Assembly: GCA_024405065.1 (NCBI GenBank)
Contig: JAKSPF010000002.1
Location: forward strand, 1 to 25,819
Origin: Sphaerochaetaceae bacterium
GTDB lineage: Bacteria; Spirochaetota; Spirochaetia; Sphaerochaetales; Sphaerochaetaceae
Length of the DNA: 25,819 nucleotides
Direction: 5' to 3'
Under the pieces are notes generated by a model. It ran no database searches. It saw only the letters and a list, made by a program, of their open reading frames with translations, and was not told the DNA's origin. The position numbers and the translations under genes were made by a program. The first letter of the stretch is position 1, and each line of letters starts with the position of its first letter. Below, piece after piece: positions 6,196-14,539 of this stretch.

Positions 6196-8247
6196 ATGAA
6201 AGAGATCAAAACAGAAAACATAAGAAACATAGGTATAATGGCTCACATTGACGCGGGAAAAACCACTACAACTGAGCGCATTCTTTTCTATTCAGGTGAA
6301 AATCACCGCATAGGTGAAGTTGATAACGGTGAAGCAACGATGGATTGGATGGAACAGGAGCAGGACAGAGGCATAACAATTACAAGTGCCGCAACAACAT
6401 GTTACTGGAAAAACCGTCAGATAAACATCATAGACACACCGGGTCACGTAGACTTCACCGCAGAGGTTGAGCGCTCGCTCAGAGTTCTTGACGGTGCCGT
6501 AGGTGTATTCTGTGCCGTAGGAGGGGTTGAACCTCAAAGTGAAACAGTCTGGAGACAGGCAAACACTTACAATGTTCCGAGACTTGCATTTATAAACAAA
6601 ATGGACAGATTGGGTGCAGATTTCTTTGCAGCAGTTGAAGATATAAAGACAAAACTTTCGGAAAATCCGGTTCCTCTGTTTATTCCGGTCGGTAAAGAAA
6701 GCAATTTTGAAGGTGTGATTGACCTCATCAAAATGAAAATGGTTGTTTTTGATCCCTCAACTGAGGGACGTGATTACAGTTACCGGGACATTCCCGACAA
6801 AATTAAAGAAGAAGCGGAAAACTGGCACGAAAAACTCATTGACAGCGTAGCCTCTTTCAGTGATGAAATAACAGAACTCTATTGTTCAGGAGGAGAAATA
6901 CCGGAGGAAAAAATCATTCAGGTTCTTCACAGATGCGTTCTTGAAAGAAGTCTTTTACCCGTATTCTGCGGTTCCTCTTTGAAAAACACCGGAGTTCAAT
7001 GTCTTTTGGACGGAATTGTTGACCTTCTCCCCTCCCCTGATGAAATACCCCCTGCTGTCGGAATATCTGTAAAAAAAGAAGAAGAGGTCAAGATTGAAAA
7101 TGATCCCAAAGCGCCGCCTTTGGGTCTTGTATTCAAAATTCAGTATGACCGTGAAGCAGGTCCGCTTTGTTTTGTGAGAGTCTATTCCGGAATCTTCAGA
7201 AGCAGAACGGCAGTAATGAATATAACAAAAAAGAAAAAAGAACGTATAAACAGAATCCTGAGAATGCACTCAAACAAACCGGAAGAAATGGATGAACTTC
7301 ACTGCGGAGATATAGGTGTGATTGTCGGATTTAAAGACGCACAGACAGGAGACACAATAGGAAGTGAAGGTGCGCAGGTTCTTCTTGAAAAGATGCAGTT
7401 TCCTGTTCCCGTGATTTCCGTTGCCATTGAACCGTCAACCGCAAGTGACCAAGACAAACTGAAAAAATCACTTGAAATACTATCATCTGAAGACCCGACA
7501 TTCACATGGAAAGAGGATGAGGAAACAGGTCAGACGGTTATCTCCGGAATGGGAGAGCTTCATTTGGATGTACTTGTAAGCAGGCTGACAAAAGAACTCA
7601 AAGTTAATTGCAGAATAGGCAATCCGCAGGTAACTTACCGTGAAAGCATAACAAAAACATCTGAATTCACACAGACCTTCAGCAAAGTGATTGCGGGAAA
7701 AGAGAACAACGCACAACTTACATTAAGACTTTCTCCGCTTGAGCAAAAAAGCGGGAACGTGTATGTAAATCTTGTTTCCTCCAAAATCATGCCCAAGAAC
7801 TTCTTTGATGCAATAGAACGCGGAGTGAAAAACTCATTCGGCAGCGGGATAAAGCTGGGATATGAAACATGCGATATGAAGGTAGAACTTGTTGATGTGA
7901 AATATGATGAACTCACGGCAAGTGAATTTGCATTTGAGGCATGTGCGGCAACCTGTTTTGATGCTGCTGCACAAGAAGCGGAACCTGTGCTTATGGAACC
8001 TGTGATGAACGTTGTTATTGTGGTTCCCTCACAGTATGTAGGAGATACAATATCAAGCCTCACCGCAAGAGGAGGTCTTGTATCAAGCATGGAAACCAGA
8101 CCGTCCGCAGATCACATTATTGCGCAGGCACCGCTTGCAAAACTGTTCGGTTATTCCACGGCACTGAGATCTTCAACCCAGGGACGAGGCACTTTCTCAA
8201 TGGAATTCAGCCATTATTCAAAGTCAATTGCAAAATTCCATTCATGA
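6196..8247 (+). CDS. Elongation factor G paralogue, EFG2-like (ribosome recycling type)
   Basis: This 683-residue GTPase has intact G motifs: AHIDAGKT at 16-23, RGIT at 59-62, DTPGH at 80-84 and NKMD at 134-137. Domain IV is unusual because the GQYG block found in canonical EF-G is absent. In its place is a diverged sequence near SKVIAGKENNAQLTLRLSPL. The domain V end (LMEPVMNVVIVV, APLAKLFGYSTALRS, TFSMEFSHY) resembles human mitochondrial EFG2 (GFM2). Established work shows that Borrelia EFG2 (BB0691) acts only in ribosome recycling, and I assign this protein to that group by inference. A longer reading from TTG at 6157 is rejected because it would start inside the -35 box. No Shine-Dalgarno is visible. 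The last codons and the stop lie in a repeat. Confidence 0.88.
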   Translation: MKEIKTENIRNIGIMAHIDAGKTTTTERILFYSGENHRIGEVDNGEATMDWMEQEQDRGITITSAATTCYWKNRQINIIDTPGHVDFTAEVERSLRVLDGAVGVFCAVGGVEPQSETVWRQANTYNVPRLAFINKMDRLGADFFAAVEDIKTKLSENPVPLFIPVGKESNFEGVIDLIKMKMVVFDPSTEGRDYSYRDIPDKIKEEAENWHEKLIDSVASFSDEITELYCSGGEIPEEKIIQVLHRCVLERSLLPVFCGSSLKNTGVQCLLDGIVDLLPSPDEIPPAVGISVKKEEEVKIENDPKAPPLGLVFKIQYDREAGPLCFVRVYSGIFRSRTAVMNITKKKKERINRILRMHSNKPEEMDELHCGDIGVIVGFKDAQTGDTIGSEGAQVLLEKMQFPVPVISVAIEPSTASDQDKLKKSLEILSSEDPTFTWKEDEETGQTVISGMGELHLDVLVSRLTKELKVNCRIGNPQVTYRESITKTSEFTQTFSKVIAGKENNAQLTLRLSPLEQKSGNVYVNLVSSKIMPKNFFDAIERGVKNSFGSGIKLGYETCDMKVELVDVKYDELTASEFAFEACAATCFDAAAQEAEPVLMEPVMNVVIVVPSQYVGDTISSLTARGGLVSSMETRPSADHIIAQAPLAKLFGYSTALRSSTQGRGTFSMEFSHYSKSIAKFHS

Positions 8248-8262
8248 ATTTTGCAATTGGCT
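8225..8262 (+). repeat. Intergenic repeat, copy 3, forming a 14-bp perfect inverted repeat over the EFG2 stop codon
   Basis: CAATTGCAAAATTC (8225-8238) and GAATTTTGCAATTG (8246-8259) are exact reverse complements around a 7-base loop. The TGA stop of EFG2 is at 8245-8247. The right arm plus GCT repeats the core TTTTGCAATTGGCT of copy 2, and the left part shares AAAATTCCATTCAT with 25653-25666. It is AT-rich with no T tract, so it is not a convincing terminator. Confidence 0.7.
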
Positions 8263-8309
8263 TTTCACCGAAGAAAAACTGAGCTTTGCAAGTTTATCCA
8301 AAAATTTGT

Positions 8310-8338
8310 TTGACTTCACACTGCTTATATACTTTAAT
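8310..8338 (+). promoter_or_regulatory. Promoter of the second EF-G paralogue
   Basis: TTGACT (8310-8315), a 17-base spacer and TTTAAT (8333-8338). The predicted leader is about 32 bases and contains a strong ribosome binding site (AGAGGAGA) before the ATG at 8377. This contrasts with the near-leaderless EFG2 gene upstream. Confidence 0.6.
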
Positions 8339-8376
8339 TAAAATGATGGACTTTTGAGGTTCAAAGAGGAGAAATT

Positions 8377-10467
8377 ATGGGCGTATCTATAAGAGATATC
8401 AGAAACATTACGATTGCCGGTCATAACGGAACAGGAAAAACGTCGCTGCTTGATCAGATTCTTTTTTACAACGGACAGATTTCAAGAGCAGAAACGGTAG
8501 AATCAGGGAAAACGGTCAGTGATTACACTGAAGAAGAGATTGCCCGTAAAAGTTCAATTCACTCGGCTCTTGCAAGTCTCACATGGAACGGTAAGAGCCT
8601 GAATTTCATAGACGCACCCGGTACTGCGGATTTTGTCGGAGAAGTAACATGCGGTTTCCGCAGTTGTGAGTCTGCTTTGATGATTGTTGATGCACGTGAC
8701 GGCGCACAGATTGAAACAATCAAACTGTGGAGAAACCTCAACGGAAGAAACAAACCGAGAGCGGTGTTCCTCAATAAAATGGAAAGAGACCGTGCGGATT
8801 ATGATGCAACGTTTGAACATCTCAAAACGGAGTTCAAGGCAACACTTGTTCCTGTGACTGTTCCCATGGGTAACGGTCCGGATTTCAAGGGTGTTATAGA
8901 CCTTATTGAAAACAAGGCATATTTCTTCACGGCAGGACAGAAAGAAAAGACCGGAGATATTCCCGCCGAATTTGTTTCACAGGTTGAAACTTACAGAGAA
9001 GCTCTGATGGAATCCGCAGCAGAAGGTTCTGACGAATTAATGGAAAAATACCTTGAGACAATGGAGCTTGCACCGGAAGAAATTCACAAAGGAATCTGTG
9101 AAGGTCTTAAAAACAATAAGCTTGTACCCGTGTTCTGCGGTTGTACGGCAAGCGGTTCGGGAATAACAAGCCTTCTTGATTTCATAGCTGAGAACTTCCC
9201 CTCACCTGAAGGATGTATGGAAACAATTGTAAAAGAAGACGGTACGGAAGAAAAAACTCCGATTTCACCTGATGGTGCTGTTTCCGCTTTCTGTTTCAAG
9301 ACAACAATTGACCAATTTTCAGGAAAACTCACATTCATAAAAGTTGTTACGGGCACAATTACTCCGGATACAGATCTTTTCAATCCTGAAATCAACAAGA
9401 AGGAAAAACCGGGTAAGCTTTACAAGGCAGTCGGAAAGAAGCTTGTTGATACAGATTCTCTGGGTGCCGGAGAAATAGGTATATTCACCAAGAGCAATAT
9501 CGCAGGTACAAACAGCACACTGCTCGGTTCTCCCGATCAGAAATTCCTGTTTAAAAAACTTGCATTCCCGAATCCTGTATACTCGCTTGCAATTTCAGCA
9601 GCAGATAAAAAGTCTGAAGACAAGATGAATGATGCTCTTCACAGAATCACGGAGGAAGATCTTACTTTCCGCGTTGCATTCAATGAGGAAACAAAACAGA
9701 GTACTGTTGCCGGAATGGGTGAACTCCACATAAACATGATTCTTGACAAGATAAAGGACAAGCAGAAGATTGAAATCAACACAAAACTGCCGAGAATTGC
9801 ATATCGTGAAACAATCACAAAGAAATCAGGTATTGTTGAATATGCACATAAGAAGCAATCAGGCGGTCACGGTCAGTACGGAAAAGTTCTTATAGAAATT
9901 GCACCTACCGAACGCGGTCAGTATTACACTTTTGAAAACATTGTCAAAGGCGGTTCTGTCTCCAAAGGCTATGTGCCCGGCATTGAAAAAGGTCTTCACG
10001 ACCAGATGGAAGAAGGCTTCCTTGCCGGTTACCCGATGGTTGACGTCGGAGTGACTTTGGTTGACGGAAAAGAGCATCCGGTTGATTCTTCTGAAATGGC
10101 GTTCAGACTTGCCGCAAAAGGTGCAATGAAACTTGCCATAGAGAAGGCCGGTCCAGTTCTTCTTGAACCGTTTGCAAAACTTTCTGTTTACGTGGATAAC
10201 CAGTATCTCGGCGATATTCTTTCAGATCTTTCTTCAAAACGCGGAAGAGTTCTGGGACAGGAAGATTTGGGCGGAAACATGGTTCAGGTAAATGCCGAGG
10301 TTCCTCAGGGTGAAATGCTCAGCTACGCCATAGACCTCAAGTCAATGACATCCGGCACAGGTTCTTTTGAACTTGAATTTGACCATTATGAGACACTTGC
10401 AGGACAGCTTGCAGACAAAGTAATTAAAGAAGCTCAGGCTGCAGCCGCAGAAGCAGAAAACAACTGA
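8377..10467 (+). CDS. EF-G-like translation factor, EF-G-II type
   Basis: This 696-residue protein has an EF-G domain layout. The P loop GHNGTGKT is at 15-22 and NKME (in place of NKMD) at 133-136. The switch regions differ from canonical EF-G. The RGITI block is replaced by RKSSI at 58-62, and the G3 motif reads DAPGT at 79-83, so the catalytic His of DTPGH is Thr. Domain IV keeps GGHGQYGKV, and domain V ends with MLSYAIDLKSMTSGTGSF. This pattern fits the EF-G-II/EF-G-like family (for example the second EF-G of Thermus), whose role is less clear than that of the main factor. GTP hydrolysis may be slow, which is an inference from the switch residues. The main translocase is probably encoded elsewhere. 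A hairpin terminator follows. Confidence 0.88.
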   Translation: MGVSIRDIRNITIAGHNGTGKTSLLDQILFYNGQISRAETVESGKTVSDYTEEEIARKSSIHSALASLTWNGKSLNFIDAPGTADFVGEVTCGFRSCESALMIVDARDGAQIETIKLWRNLNGRNKPRAVFLNKMERDRADYDATFEHLKTEFKATLVPVTVPMGNGPDFKGVIDLIENKAYFFTAGQKEKTGDIPAEFVSQVETYREALMESAAEGSDELMEKYLETMELAPEEIHKGICEGLKNNKLVPVFCGCTASGSGITSLLDFIAENFPSPEGCMETIVKEDGTEEKTPISPDGAVSAFCFKTTIDQFSGKLTFIKVVTGTITPDTDLFNPEINKKEKPGKLYKAVGKKLVDTDSLGAGEIGIFTKSNIAGTNSTLLGSPDQKFLFKKLAFPNPVYSLAISAADKKSEDKMNDALHRITEEDLTFRVAFNEETKQSTVAGMGELHINMILDKIKDKQKIEINTKLPRIAYRETITKKSGIVEYAHKKQSGGHGQYGKVLIEIAPTERGQYYTFENIVKGGSVSKGYVPGIEKGLHDQMEEGFLAGYPMVDVGVTLVDGKEHPVDSSEMAFRLAAKGAMKLAIEKAGPVLLEPFAKLSVYVDNQYLGDILSDLSSKRGRVLGQEDLGGNMVQVNAEVPQGEMLSYAIDLKSMTSGTGSFELEFDHYETLAGQLADKVIKEAQAAAAEAENN

Positions 10468-10490
10468 CGGTGAATAACCGGATAAATTCA

Positions 10491-10519
10491 CAGGGCACTC
10501 GCAAGGGTGCTCTGTTTTT
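10491..10519 (+). terminator. Rho-independent terminator after the EF-G-II gene
   Basis: CAGGGCAC (10491-10498) pairs with GTGCTCTG (10507-10514), including one G-T, followed by TTTTT (10515-10519). Only three bases separate the T tract from the ATG of trmB. Confidence 0.75.
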
Positions 10520-10522
10520 AAG

Positions 10523-11290
10523 ATGGAAGACCAACTTACTTTAGACAGCATACTTGATAAACACCCCGCCCTACGTTGTGTAGAACATCGTAAAAACGCA
10601 ATGTACAGAGAAGTGAAGAGTTATGTACTCAGAGGGCAACAACTTAAAGAATCTCAGCTTCACGCACTTGATGAACTGTATGATGATTATGTAATTGAAT
10701 ATAAACAGGATAAACTTGATTTTGCGGAAGTTTTCGGCAATTCAAATCCGGTTGTCATTGAAATAGGCTTCGGTATGGGTGACTCAACGGCAAAAATTGC
10801 TGCAGAGAATCCTGATATTAATTATCTCGGAATTGAAGTTTTTCTGTACGGCTTTTCAAAACTGCTCTCAAACATCCGTAATTACAATCTGAAAAACCTT
10901 AAAATAATGAGATTTGATGCCGTACAGGTGATTTCAGACATGGTGAATGATTCTTCAGTTAACGGATTTCACATATTTTTTCCTGATCCGTGGCCTAAGA
11001 AACGTCACCGTAACAGACGCATCATACAGGTACCGTTTGCCCAACTCCTTGCCTCCAAACTGAAACAGAACGGTTACATCCACTCTGTGACCGACTGGCA
11101 AGAATCTGCTCACAGTACGTTGGAGGTTTTCTCTCAGATTCCGCTTCTGACAAACCCCTACGGTGGACTGTCTCCGGCTTCCGGGTGGAGACCTGAAACA
11201 AACTTTGAGCGTAAAGGTTTGGATAAAAATTACAAGATAAGTGAAATACGGGTAATCAGGGAACCAGACGCTGAAGTTTCTCCAAAATAA
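10523..11290 (+). CDS. trmB: tRNA (guanine-N7)-methyltransferase TrmB
   Basis: This 255-residue enzyme transfers methyl from S-adenosylmethionine to N7 of G46 in tRNA. It shows the SAM-binding loop EIGFGMGDS at 80-88, the acidic position GIEVF with Glu105, the family signature FFPDPWPKKRH at 152-162, SVTDW and RPETNFERKGLDKNY near the end. The N-terminal YREVKSYVLRGQQL matches the usual start region. Two starts are possible: ATG at 10523, or the codon of Met27. Neither has a clear Shine-Dalgarno. The first lies three bases after a terminator T tract, so expression may depend on readthrough or an unrecognised promoter. The last 35 bases overlap the convergent mfd gene. Confidence 0.94.
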   Translation: MEDQLTLDSILDKHPALRCVEHRKNAMYREVKSYVLRGQQLKESQLHALDELYDDYVIEYKQDKLDFAEVFGNSNPVVIEIGFGMGDSTAKIAAENPDINYLGIEVFLYGFSKLLSNIRNYNLKNLKIMRFDAVQVISDMVNDSSVNGFHIFFPDPWPKKRHRNRRIIQVPFAQLLASKLKQNGYIHSVTDWQESAHSTLEVFSQIPLLTNPYGGLSPASGWRPETNFERKGLDKNYKISEIRVIREPDAEVSPK

Positions 11291-14200
11291 AAAGAGACTT
11301 ATCCTTCAGACTTATTGCATCTGTCTTCATTGTCACCATATTGGGCTTTTTGGGATCTATCGTTACCGTGCCGTTTGATGTTTTTATCATATCTATCAGG
11401 CTGTCAACAGAAATACTCACTATACGGCTGAACTCAACAAGAACACTGCCGTTGCGTTCTTTTATGTGGTAGATGTCAAGTTTTCTGCATATTATCCTGA
11501 GTTCGCATATATACAATAAATTGCTTACCTCTTCGGGAATATTGCCGAACCGGTCCTTGAGTTCTGCTGTAAGACGTTCAAGTTGGTCATCGGTTCGGAT
11601 TGAAGCGATTTTTTTGTATATTTCAAGCTTGACAGTACTGTCGGACACATAGGAATCAGGTATGAAACCGCTGTAATCAAGTTCAAGGAAAACTTCGTTT
11701 CCGTCTTTGTTTTCTGTCTTCCGTATTTTTGAAATTTCCTCATCAAGAAGCCTGATATACATATCCAGACCTACGCTTGCCATGAAACCGCTTTGCTCTT
11801 TTCCGAGAAGATTTCCCGCACCTCTGAGTTCCATATCCTTCATTGCAATCTTGAAACCGCTGCCAAGTTGAGTATGCTCACTTATTATCTGAAGGCGTTT
11901 TATTGACTGCTCGGAAAGAACAAAGTCCGACGGGTACAGCAGATATGCGTATGCTTCTCTTCCTGACCTGCCTACCCTTCCCTTCAGCTGATAAAGTTGT
12001 GACACACCGTACATATCCGCTCTGTCAATTATGATAGTATTCACGTTTGGACTGTCTATTCCGTTTTCTATTATCGTGGTTGACACAAGAACCTGTATAC
12101 CCTCATACACAAAACGTCTCATTGTATCTTCAAGAGCTTCAGGGCGCATCTGACCGTGAGCAGTTTCAACAACTGCTTCAGGTATCATCCGCCTTATCAT
12201 TGAGGCAACAGCTTCCAGCGTTTCAATCCTGTTATGAAGGAAAAACACCTGACCGTGACGCTCAATTTCCCTGCGTATTGCCTGTTCAACCAAGGACTCG
12301 TCAAAACGTTCAATCACGGTTTTTATGGGCTTTCTGTCAATAGGAGGAGTTGTAAGGAGACTCATATCTCTGATTTTAAGAAGTGACATATAGAGCGTAC
12401 GAGGAATAGGTGTTGCGGAAAGACTGAGGCAATCCACACTTGCCTTCAGTTCCTTTATTCTGTCCTTATCCTTCACACCGAACCTTTGTTCCTCATCAAC
12501 AATGAGCAGTCCGAGATTTGAAAAAACAATGTCTTTTTGGATAATACGATGAGTTCCGAACAGGACATCAGTCTGACCGTCTTTCAACTGTGATATTATT
12601 TTCTTCTGTTTTGCCGGCGCAACCATTCTTGTAAGAAGTGCAGTCTTAACAGGGAAATCGTGAAGTCTTTGTTCAAAGTTTCTGCAATGCTGTTCAGCAA
12701 GAATTGTTGTAGGTGCAAGAAAAGCAACCTGTTTTCCGCTCATTACAGCCTTGAAGGCAGCCCTGAACGCAATTTCCGTTTTTCCGTAACCCACATCACC
12801 GCATATCAGACGATCCATCACTGAAGTACTTTCCATGTCTTCCTTGACATCCCGTATGCAGGCAAGCTGATCCTCGGTCTCATCAAATTCAAATTCCGCC
12901 TCAAACCTTATCTGCCAGTCATTATCTTTTGCAAAAGGGAAACCGGTACTGTTTTTCCTTCTTGCGTAAAGTTCAATAAGGTGATTTGCAAGATCTTCCG
13001 CACTTTTTCTTGCCTTTGCTTTCTTGTTTTCCCAACTTCCCGAACCCAGTCTGTCAAGGTGGGGTGCTTCACCGGCACTTCCTATGTAGCGCTGTACAAG
13101 ATTTGCCTGTTCAATGGGAACATAGAGATTTTCTTTTTCTGCAAACTGAATTTTTATGTAATCACGCTCACGTATTCTGTCAATTTTCAGAAATTTTCCT
13201 ATGCCGTAATTCACATGAACAACAAAGTCACCTTCATGCAGTTCAACAAAACTGTCCAAAACTGATGTTTGGGTGTGTTGAAGAGTTTTAACAACCTGTT
13301 TTCTTCTCCCGAAAATCTCGCTTTCACATATTGCAATGAAGTGCATACTTCTTATTGAAAACCCTCCGGAGAGGTTTCCCGTGTGATATTTTACGGAAGA
13401 AAACTCACTCAACATCTGGGAAAGACGCTCTTTCTGAAGCTCGGTTGATGCGTAGATGTGAATATCCCAACCGTTATCCTCAAGACCTTTCAGATCTTCT
13501 TTAAGGAAGGTGAAATTACCGAAATAAGAACGCGGTCCGTCTAATTCAAAACGGACGGCATCTGCATATTTTCCGGCAATGTCACAGACTGTAAGTGACT
13601 TTTTACATGACTTTCGGAAAGAATCAAAATCAAAAAGTATTTCATCGGGACGTACAGAATTTCTGTCTTCCTGATAAGCTTTACGGAACATTGCCTTTGC
13701 TTCAAGACCGAGACTTTTATAGGAACTGTCAAGGCGCTGGTCTCCGGCAAATATGAAAAAATCTTCATCGGAAACATAAGAGGCAAATGCTCCGTTCTGC
13801 AAAGGAAATTCACCGGAAATTCCGTAAATTCTTATGTCTGCATGACCGAGTTGTTTTGTAATTTTCTGTGTAACAGGATCAAATCTGCATATTTTTTCTA
13901 CGCTGTCCCAATCAAGATATATTCTGAGTGGCTGCCTGTCTCCGAAAGGAAACACATCAACTACCTCACCTCTGACGGAAAAATCACCCGGAGAAAACGT
14001 GCTGTCACCTCTGAAATAATTACCTTCACCGAGCATTGAGGCAAGTTTCATTGTATCAAGTCTGTCACCGGCTTTAAGGTGAATTGTACCGTCCTCAATG
14101 GCTGAAGCGGGAACAAGCGGCATACAAATTGCCCTTATGCTTGTAATAATCAGACCTTTTTCACCGTTCAGAATGTTGCCGAGACAGTTAAGTTGCTCAA

Positions 14201-14498
14201 ACTCCTTTTCAGACCCCTCCCATCCGCTGTACATAACACGTCCGGAAGACTGCAAAAGCAAAATACGGACACAATTCTGCCCGGAATTATTTACTGAAAC
14301 GTTAGAATAAATCTGTCTTGCAGCCTCATCAGTAGGACAAATGAGGAACGTATTTCCTTCAACCTTTGAAGATATCATGCGGGCACACTCAAACAGCGGA
14401 AAACCGTCAAGACCTTCCGCTTTGAAATTGCAGTATCCGCAAGTCCCGATATGCTTGAAGACTTCGGACTGTTTGATGTACATTTGCAATTGCTGCAT
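11256..14498 (-). CDS. mfd: Transcription-repair coupling factor Mfd
   Basis: This 1080-residue DNA translocase removes stalled RNA polymerase and recruits UvrA. The N-terminal third is UvrB-like. The RNA-polymerase-interaction (CarD-like) domain is near residue 425 (EGDFVVHVNYGIGKF). The helicase core has Walker A GDVGYGKTE near 565, DEEQRFG near 668, and the later motifs IIDRADMYGVSQLYQL and GRVGRSGREAYAYLL. The TRG motif GAGNLLGKEQSGF is near 898, followed by the C-terminal regulatory domain. The length is slightly below the E. coli protein (1148). A consensus-like promoter directly precedes the ATG and no Shine-Dalgarno is seen, so a near-leaderless mRNA is predicted. Met6 (MYIKQ) is an alternative start. 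Confidence 0.97.
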   Translation of the reverse strand: MQQLQMYIKQSEVFKHIGTCGYCNFKAEGLDGFPLFECARMISSKVEGNTFLICPTDEAARQIYSNVSVNNSGQNCVRILLLQSSGRVMYSGWEGSEKEFEQLNCLGNILNGEKGLIITSIRAICMPLVPASAIEDGTIHLKAGDRLDTMKLASMLGEGNYFRGDSTFSPGDFSVRGEVVDVFPFGDRQPLRIYLDWDSVEKICRFDPVTQKITKQLGHADIRIYGISGEFPLQNGAFASYVSDEDFFIFAGDQRLDSSYKSLGLEAKAMFRKAYQEDRNSVRPDEILFDFDSFRKSCKKSLTVCDIAGKYADAVRFELDGPRSYFGNFTFLKEDLKGLEDNGWDIHIYASTELQKERLSQMLSEFSSVKYHTGNLSGGFSIRSMHFIAICESEIFGRRKQVVKTLQHTQTSVLDSFVELHEGDFVVHVNYGIGKFLKIDRIRERDYIKIQFAEKENLYVPIEQANLVQRYIGSAGEAPHLDRLGSGSWENKKAKARKSAEDLANHLIELYARRKNSTGFPFAKDNDWQIRFEAEFEFDETEDQLACIRDVKEDMESTSVMDRLICGDVGYGKTEIAFRAAFKAVMSGKQVAFLAPTTILAEQHCRNFEQRLHDFPVKTALLTRMVAPAKQKKIISQLKDGQTDVLFGTHRIIQKDIVFSNLGLLIVDEEQRFGVKDKDRIKELKASVDCLSLSATPIPRTLYMSLLKIRDMSLLTTPPIDRKPIKTVIERFDESLVEQAIRREIERHGQVFFLHNRIETLEAVASMIRRMIPEAVVETAHGQMRPEALEDTMRRFVYEGIQVLVSTTIIENGIDSPNVNTIIIDRADMYGVSQLYQLKGRVGRSGREAYAYLLYPSDFVLSEQSIKRLQIISEHTQLGSGFKIAMKDMELRGAGNLLGKEQSGFMASVGLDMYIRLLDEEISKIRKTENKDGNEVFLELDYSGFIPDSYVSDSTVKLEIYKKIASIRTDDQLERLTAELKDRFGNIPEEVSNLLYICELRIICRKLDIYHIKERNGSVLVEFSRIVSISVDSLIDMIKTSNGTVTIDPKKPNMVTMKTDAISLKDKSLFILEKLQRLVP

Positions 14499-14506
14499 CG
14501 CAGTAA

Positions 14507-14535
14507 ATCATAGTTTTGAAAGGATTGTCAGTCAA
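14507..14535 (-). promoter_or_regulatory. Promoter of mfd, near-leaderless
   Basis: On the minus strand, TTGACT (14535-14530), a 17-base spacer and TATGAT (14512-14507). Eight bases separate it from the ATG at 14498. The same short interval must also hold the start region of the divergent VUT gene at 14540. Confidence 0.7.
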
Positions 14536-14539
14536 TAAC

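Noticed and set aside
8225..8262. The 14-bp inverted repeat as a rho-independent terminator of EFG2
   Set aside because: The stem is AT-rich, the arms match a dispersed repeat, and no T tract follows on the plus strand.
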